From positions 631,001 through 695,000 of the forward strand of contig JAEMWC010000359.1 of the NCBI GenBank assembly GCA_016490735.1: a stretch of 64,000 nucleotides of DNA, read 5' to 3'. The notes under the pieces were generated by a model, which was not told the origin of the DNA, did no database searches, and saw nothing but the letters and a program-made list of their open reading frames with translations. The stretch comes from Pachyseris speciosa (Eukaryota > Cnidaria > Anthozoa > Scleractinia > Pachyseridae). Below, piece by piece: positions 33,962 through 44,912 of the stretch. The position numbers were made by a program, and so were the translations under genes. Within the stretch, counting starts at the first letter, position 1; each line of letters starts with the position of its first letter.

Positions 33962-36594
33962 GTGAGGAAACCCAGTTTGTGCCTAACTTTCGTTTTTTAC
34001 ACCGAATTTCGCGGAAGCGTTTTCATTTTGTTTTTGCAATTAATTCCGCCATTTGAAGGGATACTGTTGTCTTGTAGGTTTTGCTTGTTTCCATTTCTCG
34101 CCCCCCAAAAGCTAACTTATAAGTTTTTACCTTACGTATTTTGTTGAACACTGAAATATGATAAATACTAAATAGTTTGTTTCCGTGGTGCCTGCGTTAA
34201 TTGCTGCAAATGTGACTCAAAACAATGAGCCTAGTAGTAGAAATTCAAGTTGTTGATTCCCTGAACAAGATAAGGTGCCATATAGATCAATATATGTCAG
34301 TACCACTGACTTTCGTTCATTATGCCCGGAGTACGCTATGCACAGTTCGTTCCTCTTCTCCTTCACTAGAGATCCCCAAACGTGCAAGAGAAATGAAAGC
34401 TGTACGAGTTTGAATGAGATTAAATGGTAATGTATGTTGGTTAAGGGCTATAACAGGGGGTTAAATGGAAGCATTAGACGTCCAAAACAAACAATTTCAT
34501 TGTTACAATGACGAAAAGTCTTGTACAGTTATGACCTTAGTCCGCGCGTTTCGCGTCCTTTCTCTGGCTTAGCTTTGCTTTCAGTAGAGGTAAGTTGACA
34601 AGTTCGTCCGTTTAGACCGCTTAGAGAGAACCCAACAGATGTGTATGAAATGACAGGCACATCAGTAAACATGCTTTTTAACGTCTGTAAACACTCAAAG
34701 CTAGCGCTATTTAAAGCTAATTTAATTTACGCTCGTGTCTCTGTTTGGCTTTTGTTTGTTGGTTTTATTGTTTTGCTTTTCTAATTGATTTTTGTCATCA
34801 CGGCAGGGTTTCTTACTTTCTTGGAAAACAACCAGTAATGAACTGTGATAATTGAAACGAACAGTTGGTATCAACCCAAGCAGGAATTTCGCTTTCTCAT
34901 TCAGACTTGCTAGTCTTTCCAATTCGTTCTCGCAAATTTCATCCGTTTCTGCAATTGCTGAAGTCTCGATACTCGTCTTCACTTTCCCGGCAGAGTCAAT
35001 CGAACCCAATCAAACTCAATCCATGGATCCTACGATGTACTGCGAGATTCTGTGGTCTACTGTGAAATGTAGGATACTTAAACGCCTTGAGGGAACTTTC
35101 TATAGTGTAATTCGGGATCCCACAGACAGTAATTGAAGGATCCTCGTTGTGTCTTACAGGAACCCACAGATTAATTCGGTATCTTAGAGTGTTTATAAAG
35201 GGGGTTTTACAAGGTCTTACGGGATCCTGATATGGGAATTCACTCCCCTTCATATGGTAAAATGATGCGGTACCGTAAAGTAGTTTACACTTCGTCTCGA
35301 AAACGGATAACGAGAACACTTTCTGATCACTTTTGTTAGCATGTCCAAAGTCATGTGTGTGTCCTCCCTCTGGCGCGAGCGATAATCCGTTCTTGGTAAA
35401 GGTATCGTGTGCAGGAAAGCAACTGAAGTCTGTCCCAGGACTGTTTCCAGCCAATACATATGAACTGTAAGGACCATCACCATACTGGCTACTTAACATT
35501 GCTCAATATTCGGTAATATTATTCAACACATTGTTACAATGTCCAAATAGGGTCATAGCATGGTTAATATTCGGCGTGCGCGCTCAACAGATATCCTGCG
35601 ATTTACGTAATTTTGTGCGTCATGGAGAAAAATGGCGGCTTTTTCAGCTTTTTTTTTTTTTTTTGAGGGGGGGGGGGGGAGTGTCAATAAACGCCGAAAA
35701 TTGTGCTTTTCATTAATGTGTTGAATAATAAAACAATTATCCTGCTCAATATTGCGGGATATCGCCTGATTTTAGCCCAATTTTCCTACGGCCTCGTTGG
35801 CTAAGTATCAGACGATATTCCCCTCGATTTCGTAGGGATTGTTACATATTCTACCTCCGAAGAAGGTGCTTGAAAATTTTGCTCCGTGAAATTTGGAATG
35901 CATTGGTAAAGAGACTTCCATTTCATCAGAAATCTATACCATACTTAAGCAATTTGATGGGTTAACAAAAAGATGAGCCTTTAGATAAAATGGAAGTGTT
36001 TTATAAACCTCACTGGAACATTGAAGGGGATAGGAATTAAAGGGAGAGGTAGAAATAAGATTATAATATGTGAAGGAGCTCAACCAAAACTTGTAAAGTG
36101 CTTAGGAATTGGGTGGATCGATGTTAAGTGAAACCTTTTGTTCTTTTGACAGGCAGTTCTCTCTTATAATGGAAAGATACGGTCCAATAATCCACAATGG
36201 TCGAACCAAGAAGGTCCCCATTCGGAAATCATGACTCAGTTCTCACATGATTTCACCAATGAAAACGCTCTTCTCTTTCTAAGTTAAATAAGGGAATCAG
36301 ATCAGTTTAACCCTCCTACCCTCTCCACTCGCCCAAAGAAGACCAAACCGAGCCCGGTCTAGACCAATCGAACATGAATCAAATCTCGTGACGCGCCCCA
36401 AGCGTCACAAAGATTACGGGATTCTGAACTGTTGTAAAATCTGTAAAAGAATCGGGTCATGATTCAGTTTGTGACCACTTTCTCCCCTTCCCCAGCCCCC
36501 TCAAACTACATGCTGATGATGTCAAAAATGATATAATTACTCAATCACTTTGGTCACAATGTTTTTAAAAAAAGCCTTTTTATCTGTTTTTCAG
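33962..36594 (+). other. Sequence between Ig exon and first LRR exon
   Basis: If Ig and LRR exons belong to one gene, an exon switching phase 1 to phase 2 (typically an LRR N-terminal cap with clustered cysteines) should be here. I scanned for it and found no convincing candidate. A cysteine-containing frame near 34318-34420 lacks splice sites and an LRR cap pattern. The minus-strand open frame 34996-35499 (167 codons) is unrecognised and overlaps repeated GGGATCC-containing motifs. The duplication of 35603-42121 starts in this interval. Confidence 0.5.
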
Positions 36595-36666
36595 GGACTT
36601 GTCCAATAACACATTGGAAGACTTGCCGGCAGGAGCTTTTAGTAATATGACACAACTCTATCGCCT
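36595..36666 (+). CDS. Leucine-rich repeat exon, copy 1
   Basis: A 72-nt phase 2-2 exon between acceptor TCTGTTTTTCAG (ending 36594) and donor CT|GTAAGA (36667). It encodes one 24-residue LRR: DLSNNTLEDLPAGAF followed by SNMTQLYRL, with the Leu and Asn positions of the typical extracellular LRR consensus. Self-splicing in frame works: the last CT plus the first G makes Leu, so any number of such exons can be chained. One-repeat 72-nt phase-2 exons are the usual architecture of slit/LRIG-type LRR genes. It lies about 2.6 kb after the Ig exon on the same strand. Confidence 0.85.
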
Positions 36667-37253
36667 GTAAGAATAATGCTTTTTTAGTATAGATTTGTTT
36701 CCTTGAATACAAATGTTTGAATATTCTAATTCTAACGGATGGAGTCTGAGGGCCAATAAGAATATTTGCTTTATTTGATGAAAAATGTTCTCGCTGGCAA
36801 AGCAAAAATACGTTATATTAAATTTGTGGAAGGGCTTATTAACACATTTGCGCAAGGACATCGATCAAAAACCAATAACTGTTAAGTAGTAGTGGTATTC
36901 TTTTAGCAAAGTTGATTATTGACTAAAACACGTCATAATTTTCATTTTTCTTTGGAATAAGGGTTCGAGTTGATTGTGTTACCGTCTTAATGCTTTCTCA
37001 AAATTCTTGGAAAAGAAAAGAAAACATGAGGGCTATCAGAGTGTATTTTCTTTAAATAAAGCACGGGTTTTTAATAGTTAAATTTTTAGAAGGATTGACG
37101 TAAGCTGATTGTACATAACCTCTTCGCCGGTCAACTGATCAGTACTATTTAGCAGTGCAAACTGAGTCGTTTCGCCCCAAACTATTTGTGTGATTGCAGC
37201 TTTCGAATGCTAGTAAACCGCGTAACGTTATTGTGGAACATAATTCGAGATAG

Positions 37254-37526
37254 TTACTAAAACACCACACGAGTACTACGAGTAACATACGAATACATAC
37301 AAGTACCATACGAATACATACGAGTAACACACAGGTAACATGCGGTCAAATGTGGGTAATATGCAAAAAAAAAAAAAAACAAAAACAAAAAAACTTCAAA
37401 GTAAAATACAAGAAATTGGATTTTTCTCAGAAATCTTCAATTTGTATTTTTATTCCTCGTTGTATTAATCAATTCAAGGGTGTAGTGTTGGGAGAAGTTA
37501 GCATTTGAGTGTGTGTGTGTGTGTGT

Positions 37527-37592
<66 letters not shown>

Positions 37593-38150
37593 TGTGGGAT
37601 GGGGTCATGTGGGGTGATGGTATACAGGTTCGACTGGGTATCTGGTTCCCTGTTGTGACACACATGCCTGGTAATGACGATAAAATGGGAAAGTAGACCA
37701 AACGTACAGCGTTTTGAGAGGGAGCTATTAATATTCGGTGAGACAAGAGCTACATTTTTTGTTTTTTTATCTCTTTTATTTTCACTTTATGTTACTGCTA
37801 CTTTATGCATCAATAGGCTCATACGAAGCACCAATGAAGTCCCCCCCACCCACCCCTCCCCTCCCCATCTCACACACGCAAACGCACACTCCCTCAAATG
37901 CTAATTTCTTCCCACACTACACCCTTGAATTAATGAATACACTGAGCAGTAAGAAACAAATCGAAGATTTCGGAAAAAGATTTAATTTCTTGTAGTTTAC
38001 CTTAGGATTTCATGCGTATGACCCACATTTGACCGTATGTTACCTGTGTTTTACTCGTATGTATTCGTATGTTACTTGTATGTTACTTGTATGTATCTGT
38101 ATGTTACTCGTATGTTACCGTCGTAGTACTCGTGTGGTGTTTTAGTAAAG
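37254..38150. mobile_element. Inverted-repeat element with TG microsatellite, copy 1
   Basis: Left end about 37254-37365 (ACTAAAACACCACACGAGTA, then ACATACGAATACATAC repeats, ending GGTCAAATGTGGGT) is the reverse complement of about 38020-38150. The ends carry 10-17 bp subrepeats. The interior holds (TG)n at 37510-37590 and a poly-A/C-rich segment. Open frames of CVCV or THTH runs here are microsatellite artefacts. Confidence 0.8.
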
Positions 38151-38285
38151 TTCCATAATTCGAAACAATCCTCGAGAAGAATGATTTCAAATGAAGCTCT
38201 GGAATGCACGTAATCAGTTACCCCAGAAGACTTTGCACACCGGAATGCAGTGGTATGTCTCGTCTGATGACCGTCTACAGTCTTA

Positions 38286-38617
38286 GGCTATGTCTACACT
38301 ATGCCGGATAGCATTTTATGCCGTTGTGAAAAATACTACGGCCTGGTGTGAGCGGCAGTGGCCCAAAACCGCCGCTATCTTTCCACTAGAATCCAATCTT
38401 TGCTCCTCGTTGTTGATTTCCGTTTCGGTTCGATTCTTTGTTCACACTACTCCAGAAAGTGTCACGAAAACCTATCCGATTTTCAAGACCGCAGCGGCCT
38501 AGCATCGCTCCGACGCAAAAATCGTGCCGAAATCATCGTTTGAATGTTAACAAAAGCCCTATCCGATATGGTTTTCGTGCCGGCACAAGAGCTATCCGGT
38601 ATAGGGTAGACATAGCC
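38286..38617. mobile_element. PIF/Harbinger-like MITE, copy 1
   Basis: 332 bp with terminal inverted repeats GGCTATGTCTACACTATGCC (left) and GGCTATGTCTACCCTATACC (right, reverse complement), flanked by TTA on both sides (38283-38285 and 38618-38620). A 3-bp TWA target duplication is typical of PIF/Harbinger. No transposase is encoded. Confidence 0.8.
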
Positions 38618-39846
38618 TTAAAATAGTACCCATGATATTACTTTATTATCAGTGAAATACGGTGGTATTGCTGAAACACTTGAAGGGGGTGTGATAACTC
38701 TGTCAAGACTACTTATAGACTTCCGATATAATGGTTTTGTTCACCTCTTTGAGTGAAAGTACCAGCTTGATTCAGTCGCTTTTTCCCCACACTTTTTTGT
38801 CTTTGTTGTTTTGCTTCTTTTATGCCTTTTCTTTTCCGCAAAAGTCACTGTGGGAATTACGTAATTTTGTGCGTCATGGAGAAAAATGGCGGCTTTTTCA
38901 GCTTTTTTTGTTTTTTTGAGGGGGGGGGGGGAGTGTCAATAAACGCCGAAAATTGTGCTTTTCATTAATGTGTTGAATAATAAAACAATTATCCTGCTCA
39001 ATATTGCGGGATATCGCCTGATTTTAGCCCAATTTTCCTACGGCCTCGTTGGCTAAGTATCAGACGATATTCCCCTCGATTTCGTAGGGATTGTTACATA
39101 TTCTACCTCCGAAGAAGGTGCTTGAAAATTTTGCTCCGTGAAATTTGGAATGCATTGGTAAAGAGACTTCCATTTCATCAGAAATCTATACCATACTTAA
39201 GCAATTTGATGGGTTAACAAAAAGATGAGCCTTTAGATAAAATGGAAGTGTTTTATAAACCTCACTGGAACATTGAAGGGGATAGGAATTAAAGGGAGAG
39301 GTAGAAATAAGATTATAATATGTGAAGGAGCTCAACCAAAACTTGTAAAGTGCTTAGGAATTGGGTGGATCGATGTTAAGTGAAACCTTTTGTTCTTTTG
39401 ACAGGCAGTTCTCTCTTATAATGGAAAGATACGGTCCAATAATCCACAATGGTCGAACCAAGAAGGTCCCCATTCGGAAATCATGACTCAGTTCTCACAT
39501 GATTTCACCAATGAAAACGCTCTTCTCTTTCTAAGTTAAATAAGGGAATCAGATCAGTTTAACCCTCCTACCCTCTCCACTCGCCCAAAGAAGACCAAAC
39601 CGAGCCCGGTCTAGACCAATCGAACATGAATCAAATCTCGTGACGCGCCCCAAGCGTCACAAAGATTACGGGATTCTGAACTGTTGTAAAATCTGTAAAA
39701 GAATCGGGTCATGATTCAGTTTGTGACCACTCTCTCCCCTTCCCCAGCCCCCTCAAACTACATGCTGATGATGTCAAAAATGATATAATTACTCAATCAC
39801 TTTGGTCACAATGTTTTTAAAAAAAGCCTTTTTATCTGTTTTTCAG

Positions 39847-39918
39847 GGACTTGTCCAATAACACATTGGAAGACTTGCCGGCAGGAGCTTTTAGTAATAT
39901 GACACAACTCTATCGCCT
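39847..39918 (+). CDS. Leucine-rich repeat exon, copy 2
   Basis: Same 72-nt exon, splice sites and translation as 36595-36666. If both are spliced the protein gains one extra, identical 24-residue LRR with the frame preserved. Whether both are used cannot be told from sequence. No further LRR exon was recognised up to 64000, so the rest of the LRR array and the 3' end of the gene must lie beyond the window or in exons too divergent to see. Confidence 0.8.
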
Positions 39919-40505
39919 GTAAGAATAATGCTTTTTTAGTATAGATTTGTTTCCTTGAATACAAATGTTTGAATATTCTAATTCTAACGGATGGAGTCTG
40001 AGGGCCAATAAGAATATTTGCTTTATTTGATGAAAAATGTTCTCGCTGGCAAAGCAAAAATACGTTATATTAAATTTGTGGAAGGGCTTATTAACACATT
40101 TGCGCAAGGACATCGATCAAAAACCAATAACTGTTAAGTAGTAGTGGTATTCTTTTAGCAAAGTTGATTATTGACTAAAACACGTCATAATTTTCATTTT
40201 TCTTTGGAATAAGGGTTCGAGTTGATTGTGTTACCGTCTTAATGCTTTCTCAAAATTCTTGGAAAAGAAAAGAAAACATGAGGGCTATCAGAGTGTATTT
40301 TCTTTAAATAAAGCACGGGTTTTTAATAGTTAAATTTTTAGAAGGATTGACGTAAGCTGATTGTACATAACCTCTTCGCCGGTCAACTGATCAGTACTAT
40401 TTAGCAGTGCAAACTGAGTCGTTTCGCCCCAAACTATTTGTGTGATTGCAGCTTTCGAATGCTAGTAAACCGCGTAACGTTATTGTGGAACATAATTCGA
40501 GATAG

Positions 40506-40779
40506 TTACTAAAACACCACACGAGTACTACGAGTAACATACGAATACATACAAGTACCATACGAATACATACGAGTAACACACAGGTAACATGCGGTCA
40601 AATGTGGGTAATATGCAAAAAAAAAAAAAAAAAAAAAACAAAAAAACTTCAAAGTAAAATACAAGAAATTGGATTTTTCTCAGAAATCTTCAATTTGTAT
40701 TTTTATTCCTCGTTGTATTAATCAATTCAAGGGTGTAGTGTTGGGAGAAGTTAGCATTTGAGTGTGTGTGTGTGTGTGT

Positions 40780-40853
<74 letters not shown>

Positions 40854-41413
40854 TGTGGGATGGGGTCATGTGGGGTGATGGTATACAGGTTCGACTGGGG
40901 TATCTGGTTCCCTGTTGTGACACACATGCCTGGTAATGACGATAAAATGGGAAAGTAGACCAAACGTACAGCGTTTTGAGAGGGAGCTATTAATATTCGG
41001 TGAGACAAGAGCTACATTTTTTTGTTTTTTTATCTCTTTTATTTTCACTTTATGTTACTGCTACTTTATGCATCAATAGGCTCATACGAAGCACCAATGA
41101 AGTCCCCCCCACCCACCCCTCCCCTCCCCATCTCACACACGCAAACGCACACTCCCTCAAATGCTAATTTCTTCCCACACTACACCCTTGAATTAATGAA
41201 TACACTGAGCAGTAAGAAACAAATCGAAGATTTCGGAAAAAGATTTAATTTCTTGTAGTTTACCTTAGGATTTCATGCGTATGACCCACATTTGACCGTA
41301 TGTTACCTGTGTTTTACTCGTATGTATTCGTATGTTACTTGTATGTTACTTGTATGTATCTGTATGTTACTCGTATGTTACCGTCGTAGTACTCGTGTGG
41401 TGTTTTAGTAAAG
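40506..41413. mobile_element. Inverted-repeat element with TG microsatellite, copy 2
   Basis: Duplicate of 37254-38150. The TG tract (about 40762-40852) is longer than in copy 1 and the A tract near 40617 is longer, so these are the fast-changing differences between the two copies. Confidence 0.8.
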
Positions 41414-41548
41414 TTCCATAATTCGAAACAATCCTCGAGAAGAATGATTTCAAATGAAGCTCTGGAATGCACGTAATCAGTTACCCCAGAAGACTTTGCA
41501 CACCGGAATGCAGTGGTATGTCTCGTCTGATGACCGTCTACAGTCTTA

Positions 41549-41880
41549 GGCTATGTCTACACTATGCCGGATAGCATTTTATGCCGTTGTGAAAAATACT
41601 ACGGCCTGGTGTGAGCGGCAGTGGCCCAAAACCGCCGCTATCTTTCCACTAGAATCCAATCTTTGCTCCTCGTTGTTGATTTCCGTTTCGGTTCGATTCT
41701 TTGTTCACACTACTCCAGAAAGTGTCACGAAAACCTATCCGATTTTCAAGACCGCAGCGGCCTAGCATCGCTCCGACGCAAAAATCGTGCCGAAATCATC
41801 GTTTGAATGTTAACAAAAGCCCTATCCGATATGGTTTTCGTGCCGGCACAAGAGCTATCCGGTATAGGGTAGACATAGCC
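41549..41880. mobile_element. PIF/Harbinger-like MITE, copy 2
   Basis: Duplicate of 38286-38617, again flanked by TTA. Carried along by the tandem duplication rather than inserted independently. Confidence 0.8.
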
Positions 41881-42261
41881 TTAAAATAGTACCCATGATA
41901 TTACTTTATTATCAGTGAAATACGGTGGTATTGCTGAAACACTTGAAGGGGGTGTGATAACTCTGTCAAGACTACTTATAGACTTCCGATATAATGGTTT
42001 TGTTCACCTCTTTGAGTGAAAGTACCAGCTTGATTCAGTCGCTTTTTCCCCACACTTTTTTGTCTTTGTTGTTTTGCTTCTTTTATGCCTTTTCTTTTCC
42101 GCAAAAGTCACTGTGGGAATTAATCGAGGCTTGTGAAAGTAAACTTCTGGACGTTTGAAGTCCCTCTAGGTTGTACGTAGAAGGTGAAGTTAAGGCTTAG
42201 GTTACTGACCCAACAAATTATCAGTCGTAACGATGTGTAGTGGTGCACATCGGAAATCACG

Positions 42262-42620
42262 GCCTTGCTCTTCGTAAGATCACATCACCTCAATTCTGGC
42301 GGAACTACAGTAGCTTCCTTTTTCTGAACGTATTAAATTCAAGATTCCATTGCTCCCTTCTAAGGCTCTACATCACAAGTCCCCTATCTACATGCAAGAT
42401 TTGATAACTCGCTCAGTACTCGCCGCACAGAACTCTCCTGCCATCCTCTACATTATACCTAAATCCTGTTAACTTGAATCCAAAAGTCTATTGGTCTCGA
42501 GCCTTTGCTGTTTCTCCTCACAAACTCTGGAACAGTTTGCCAGATAGCATTCGTTTATGTTTATTCGTTTAAGGTATTTTTAAATCTAAGAGTTAGACCT
42601 ATCTTTTTTTTTAAAGTCCA
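42262..42620 (+). pseudogene. LINE RT C-terminal relic
   Basis: Plus-strand translation reads SERIKFKI, KALHHKSPIYMQDL and, after frame breaks, FAVSPHKLWNSLPDSIR. This is the familiar end of CR1/L2/Jockey-type ORF2 proteins (ERIxFKxxLLTFKxLH ... APxLWNSLPxxIR). The catalytic RT core is absent, so it is only a 3' remnant, dead by stops. Confidence 0.75.
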
Positions 42621-44125
42621 TTATGATTATAATTTCGCTCAAATATTAGTTTAGTTCTGTATTTTATTTCTGCGTAATCACTGCAAAAGTAATTACACAG
42701 AAGCATGCGGAATACCGATGAGATGCTAACAAAAAAAAAGAAATAATAAAAAATAACGCATCAATAAGGTAATCACAAACTTTTCTTAGCCAATCGATAA
42801 AAATCGATAGTAAAAAAGGTAAGCCATACATTATTCTCCTAAAAATAAAGTGTCGAAAGCTGTTCTCAAAAGGAATGAAAGGCTTTACCTCAGGCAACCT
42901 TAGGCTCCTGCAACTTACCTTTAAATCGACTTTCTGGCTGAGATCACTGTGTTAATCTAATCGCTACTGTTTTCTACCTTCCTAATTTTGCCTCCAGGAT
43001 CATCTCTGACCTCAGCCGGCATTATTACAATTTCGAAATCACAGCAAGTGCTATCACGTGCTAGTATAATCTGTTAGCGTTCTTTCACGAATGCCGTTCT
43101 CCGATTGGCTACGCTGCTCGCTATCTAGTCTGTGACAGATAGTGAGTAGCGGTTGTCTACCAAATAGCGGCTTCTTCTTCGCTTTTTCCACTGTCTGAGA
43201 GAAGGTTTTAGATAATTTACTTGTTTTTTATTATTTTTTATTTTTGACCGACTAGAAGATTTATACTAGAACAATTAGATCAGTAGCTCTCGATTCTCTA
43301 TGCGTGATAGCTATGTCGATCTCATAATCTAATTGTTAATTGTTTATTAGTGCTGTCAGTCCCTCATTTTCTCTTGGTGCTGTGCATTGAATCTTGTCAG
43401 TACAGCAGGGACGTACTAAGCGAAAGTTTGAACGAAAAGCGTAATTGCTTAACCTGAAAGAACAAAAGCGCTATTGTAGCATCGTTTGGGACTTTAACAT
43501 TTGCGGGGAGGCGCGGGAAAAACTGCCATGGACTCTCTTGTATTTAATCATAATTCAGATATATTATTTTCAAAGAAGAGTAAAAATTAAAACAGAAAAA
43601 TTACAACAACAATTAAAACGAAGGAACAAAAGAAAACAAAAACTAGAATTAAAAAAAAAGATACTAACTTATTCTTTTATTTCTTGCATCATGGATGATT
43701 CGTGCAATGAATAAAACCTGCACGCGTAATCTTGGCTACCACATTTCACCAGTTGTCGTGAGTTTTCAGTACTTACCAGGCGTGTACATCACCTGTCTTT
43801 TCTTCCTACTGTGGTTGTTGAGCCAAATTGTTTTGGCCAATGATATGTAGAGCGGAGGTCTTGTTACTTGATATTCTCGTCTTTTAATGGAGTAAGTGTT
43901 TCGCGGGTTTTTATTCGCTAAATTAAATTTTGAAATGTATACTTGCCTTGACAACAACAGCAACAACCTTTAATGTACTGCTCATTCCGCACTGAAAACT
44001 GAGAAAACTGTAAATGGAAAACGCAAGAAGCTCTACAGACAGCTTCGTTCGCTTCGTTACCCAGTGAAATATGCGAGATGAACACTTGCGAGATGAACAC
44101 GTAGACCACGTAGGCAAGTTGGGTT

Positions 44126-44341
44126 ATGTATAACTGACAAAAAAAGTTTTAAATAGTAATAAAGCAGTGCCAAATTAAAAACAAAGTTTATAGCAGACGT
44201 TTCGGGCCTAGCCTCCTGAAACGTCTGCTATAAACTTTGTTTTTAATTTGGCACTGCGTTATTACTATTTAAAACTTTTTACTGTTTACTGTGCCACGCA
44301 GCTACTGAACCTTTTGGTTGACGAATATGTATAACTGACAC
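44126..44341 (-). mobile_element. Foldback with flanking direct repeats, Penelope/retrozyme-like remnant
   Basis: Arms of 63 bp (44141-44203 and 44218-44280) are reverse complements with one mismatch, around the 14-nt loop GGGCCTAGCCTCCT. The whole is flanked by a direct repeat TATGTATAACTGACA (about 44126-44140 and 44327-44341), which looks like a 14-15 bp target-site duplication. Read on the minus strand, GAGGCTAGGCCCGAAACGTC resembles the 3' half of a hammerhead ribozyme (stem II end plus GAAAC), as found in Penelope-like elements. The 5' CTGATGA half is not present. The Penelope link is inference. Confidence 0.65.
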
Positions 44342-44879
44342 CTGCTTACATACGTGACGTCAATATCTTTCTGTGAGGTGATAAGGAAATTGTGATAAAG
44401 AAAAACAAGTTTAGTAGGTCCGGCAAAAGAAGAATGCATCCATTTCATGTTGAGTTGCTGCTATGTGACTACTGTGATTTTAATGTATACAATATGAACC
44501 AACGAACGTCGCATACAAAATAAATAAATGAATAAACGTTAACGACAGTTTGCGCAAAAGGACGAGTAACCAAGCAGATTTAGAATTGACCAACAATGAC
44601 AATTAAACAGTACATATCACGTGCCATCTGCTATATGCGCAGTTTGGAAAAGTAATCGGAAACAGTACTGTGAATAGTAAAATTCGTTTGGCTGAGAAAG
44701 TCATTCAAGAGTGTGGAATTTCCATGTGATTACTTTAACCAGTAATCCAGTAAATCATCCAATAGAGAAAGTATACGAAGAAGACGTGACTTTGAAATAA
44801 ATTTCACTATTTAAAAAATGCGAAAAACTATTACTTGAAAATCATCTTAAAGTTTTTAAAAGGCTTAAAAAACCGACAA

Positions 44880-44912
44880 CGTTTCGACTCTAGCCTTCGG
44901 GACTAATGATCG
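44880..44912 (-). other. Hammerhead-ribozyme-like motif, degenerate
   Basis: Reverse complement reads ATCATTAGTCCCGAAGG then CTAGAGTCGAAACG. GAAAC matches the conserved 3' core and ATCATTAGTC is three mismatches from CTGATGAGTC. Stem II pairing is poor, so it is unlikely to be active; it may be the trace of a Penelope-like element. Low-confidence call. Confidence 0.35.

Larger units (their letters stand above)
35603..38856. repeat. 3.25-kb tandem duplication, copy 1
   Basis: Begins at TTACGTAATTTTGTGCGTCA and ends just before the same sequence at 38857. Near-identical to 38857-42121. Differences seen are mainly in homopolymers, the TG microsatellite and a few single bases. The junction shows a 3-nt overlap (TTA) between the left boundary, GATTTACG, and the right boundary, GGGAATTAATCG. 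It contains one LRR exon, a PIF/Harbinger-like MITE and a foldback with a TG tract. Confidence 0.95.
38857..42121. repeat. 3.25-kb tandem duplication, copy 2
   Basis: Head-to-tail copy of 35603-38856; the sequence leaves homology after GGGAATTA at 42122. Coordinate offset between copies is 3252 at the LRR exon and 3263 at the MITE; the change reflects microsatellite and homopolymer length differences. Confidence 0.95.

Noticed and set aside
34318..34425. Cysteine-containing frame (starting CPEYAMH) as the missing LRR cap
   Set aside because: No matching acceptor or phase-2 donor, and the cysteine spacing does not fit an LRR N-terminal cap.
37469..37746. Open frames of CVCV and THTH repeats over the TG tract (also 40690-41008)
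   Set aside because: Pure dinucleotide microsatellite translated in all frames; no coding evidence.
42990..43075. CTCCAG acceptor followed by DLSRHYYNFE-like frame as an LRR exon
   Set aside because: Only the DLS start fits; no LRR consensus follows and a stop occurs without a donor.
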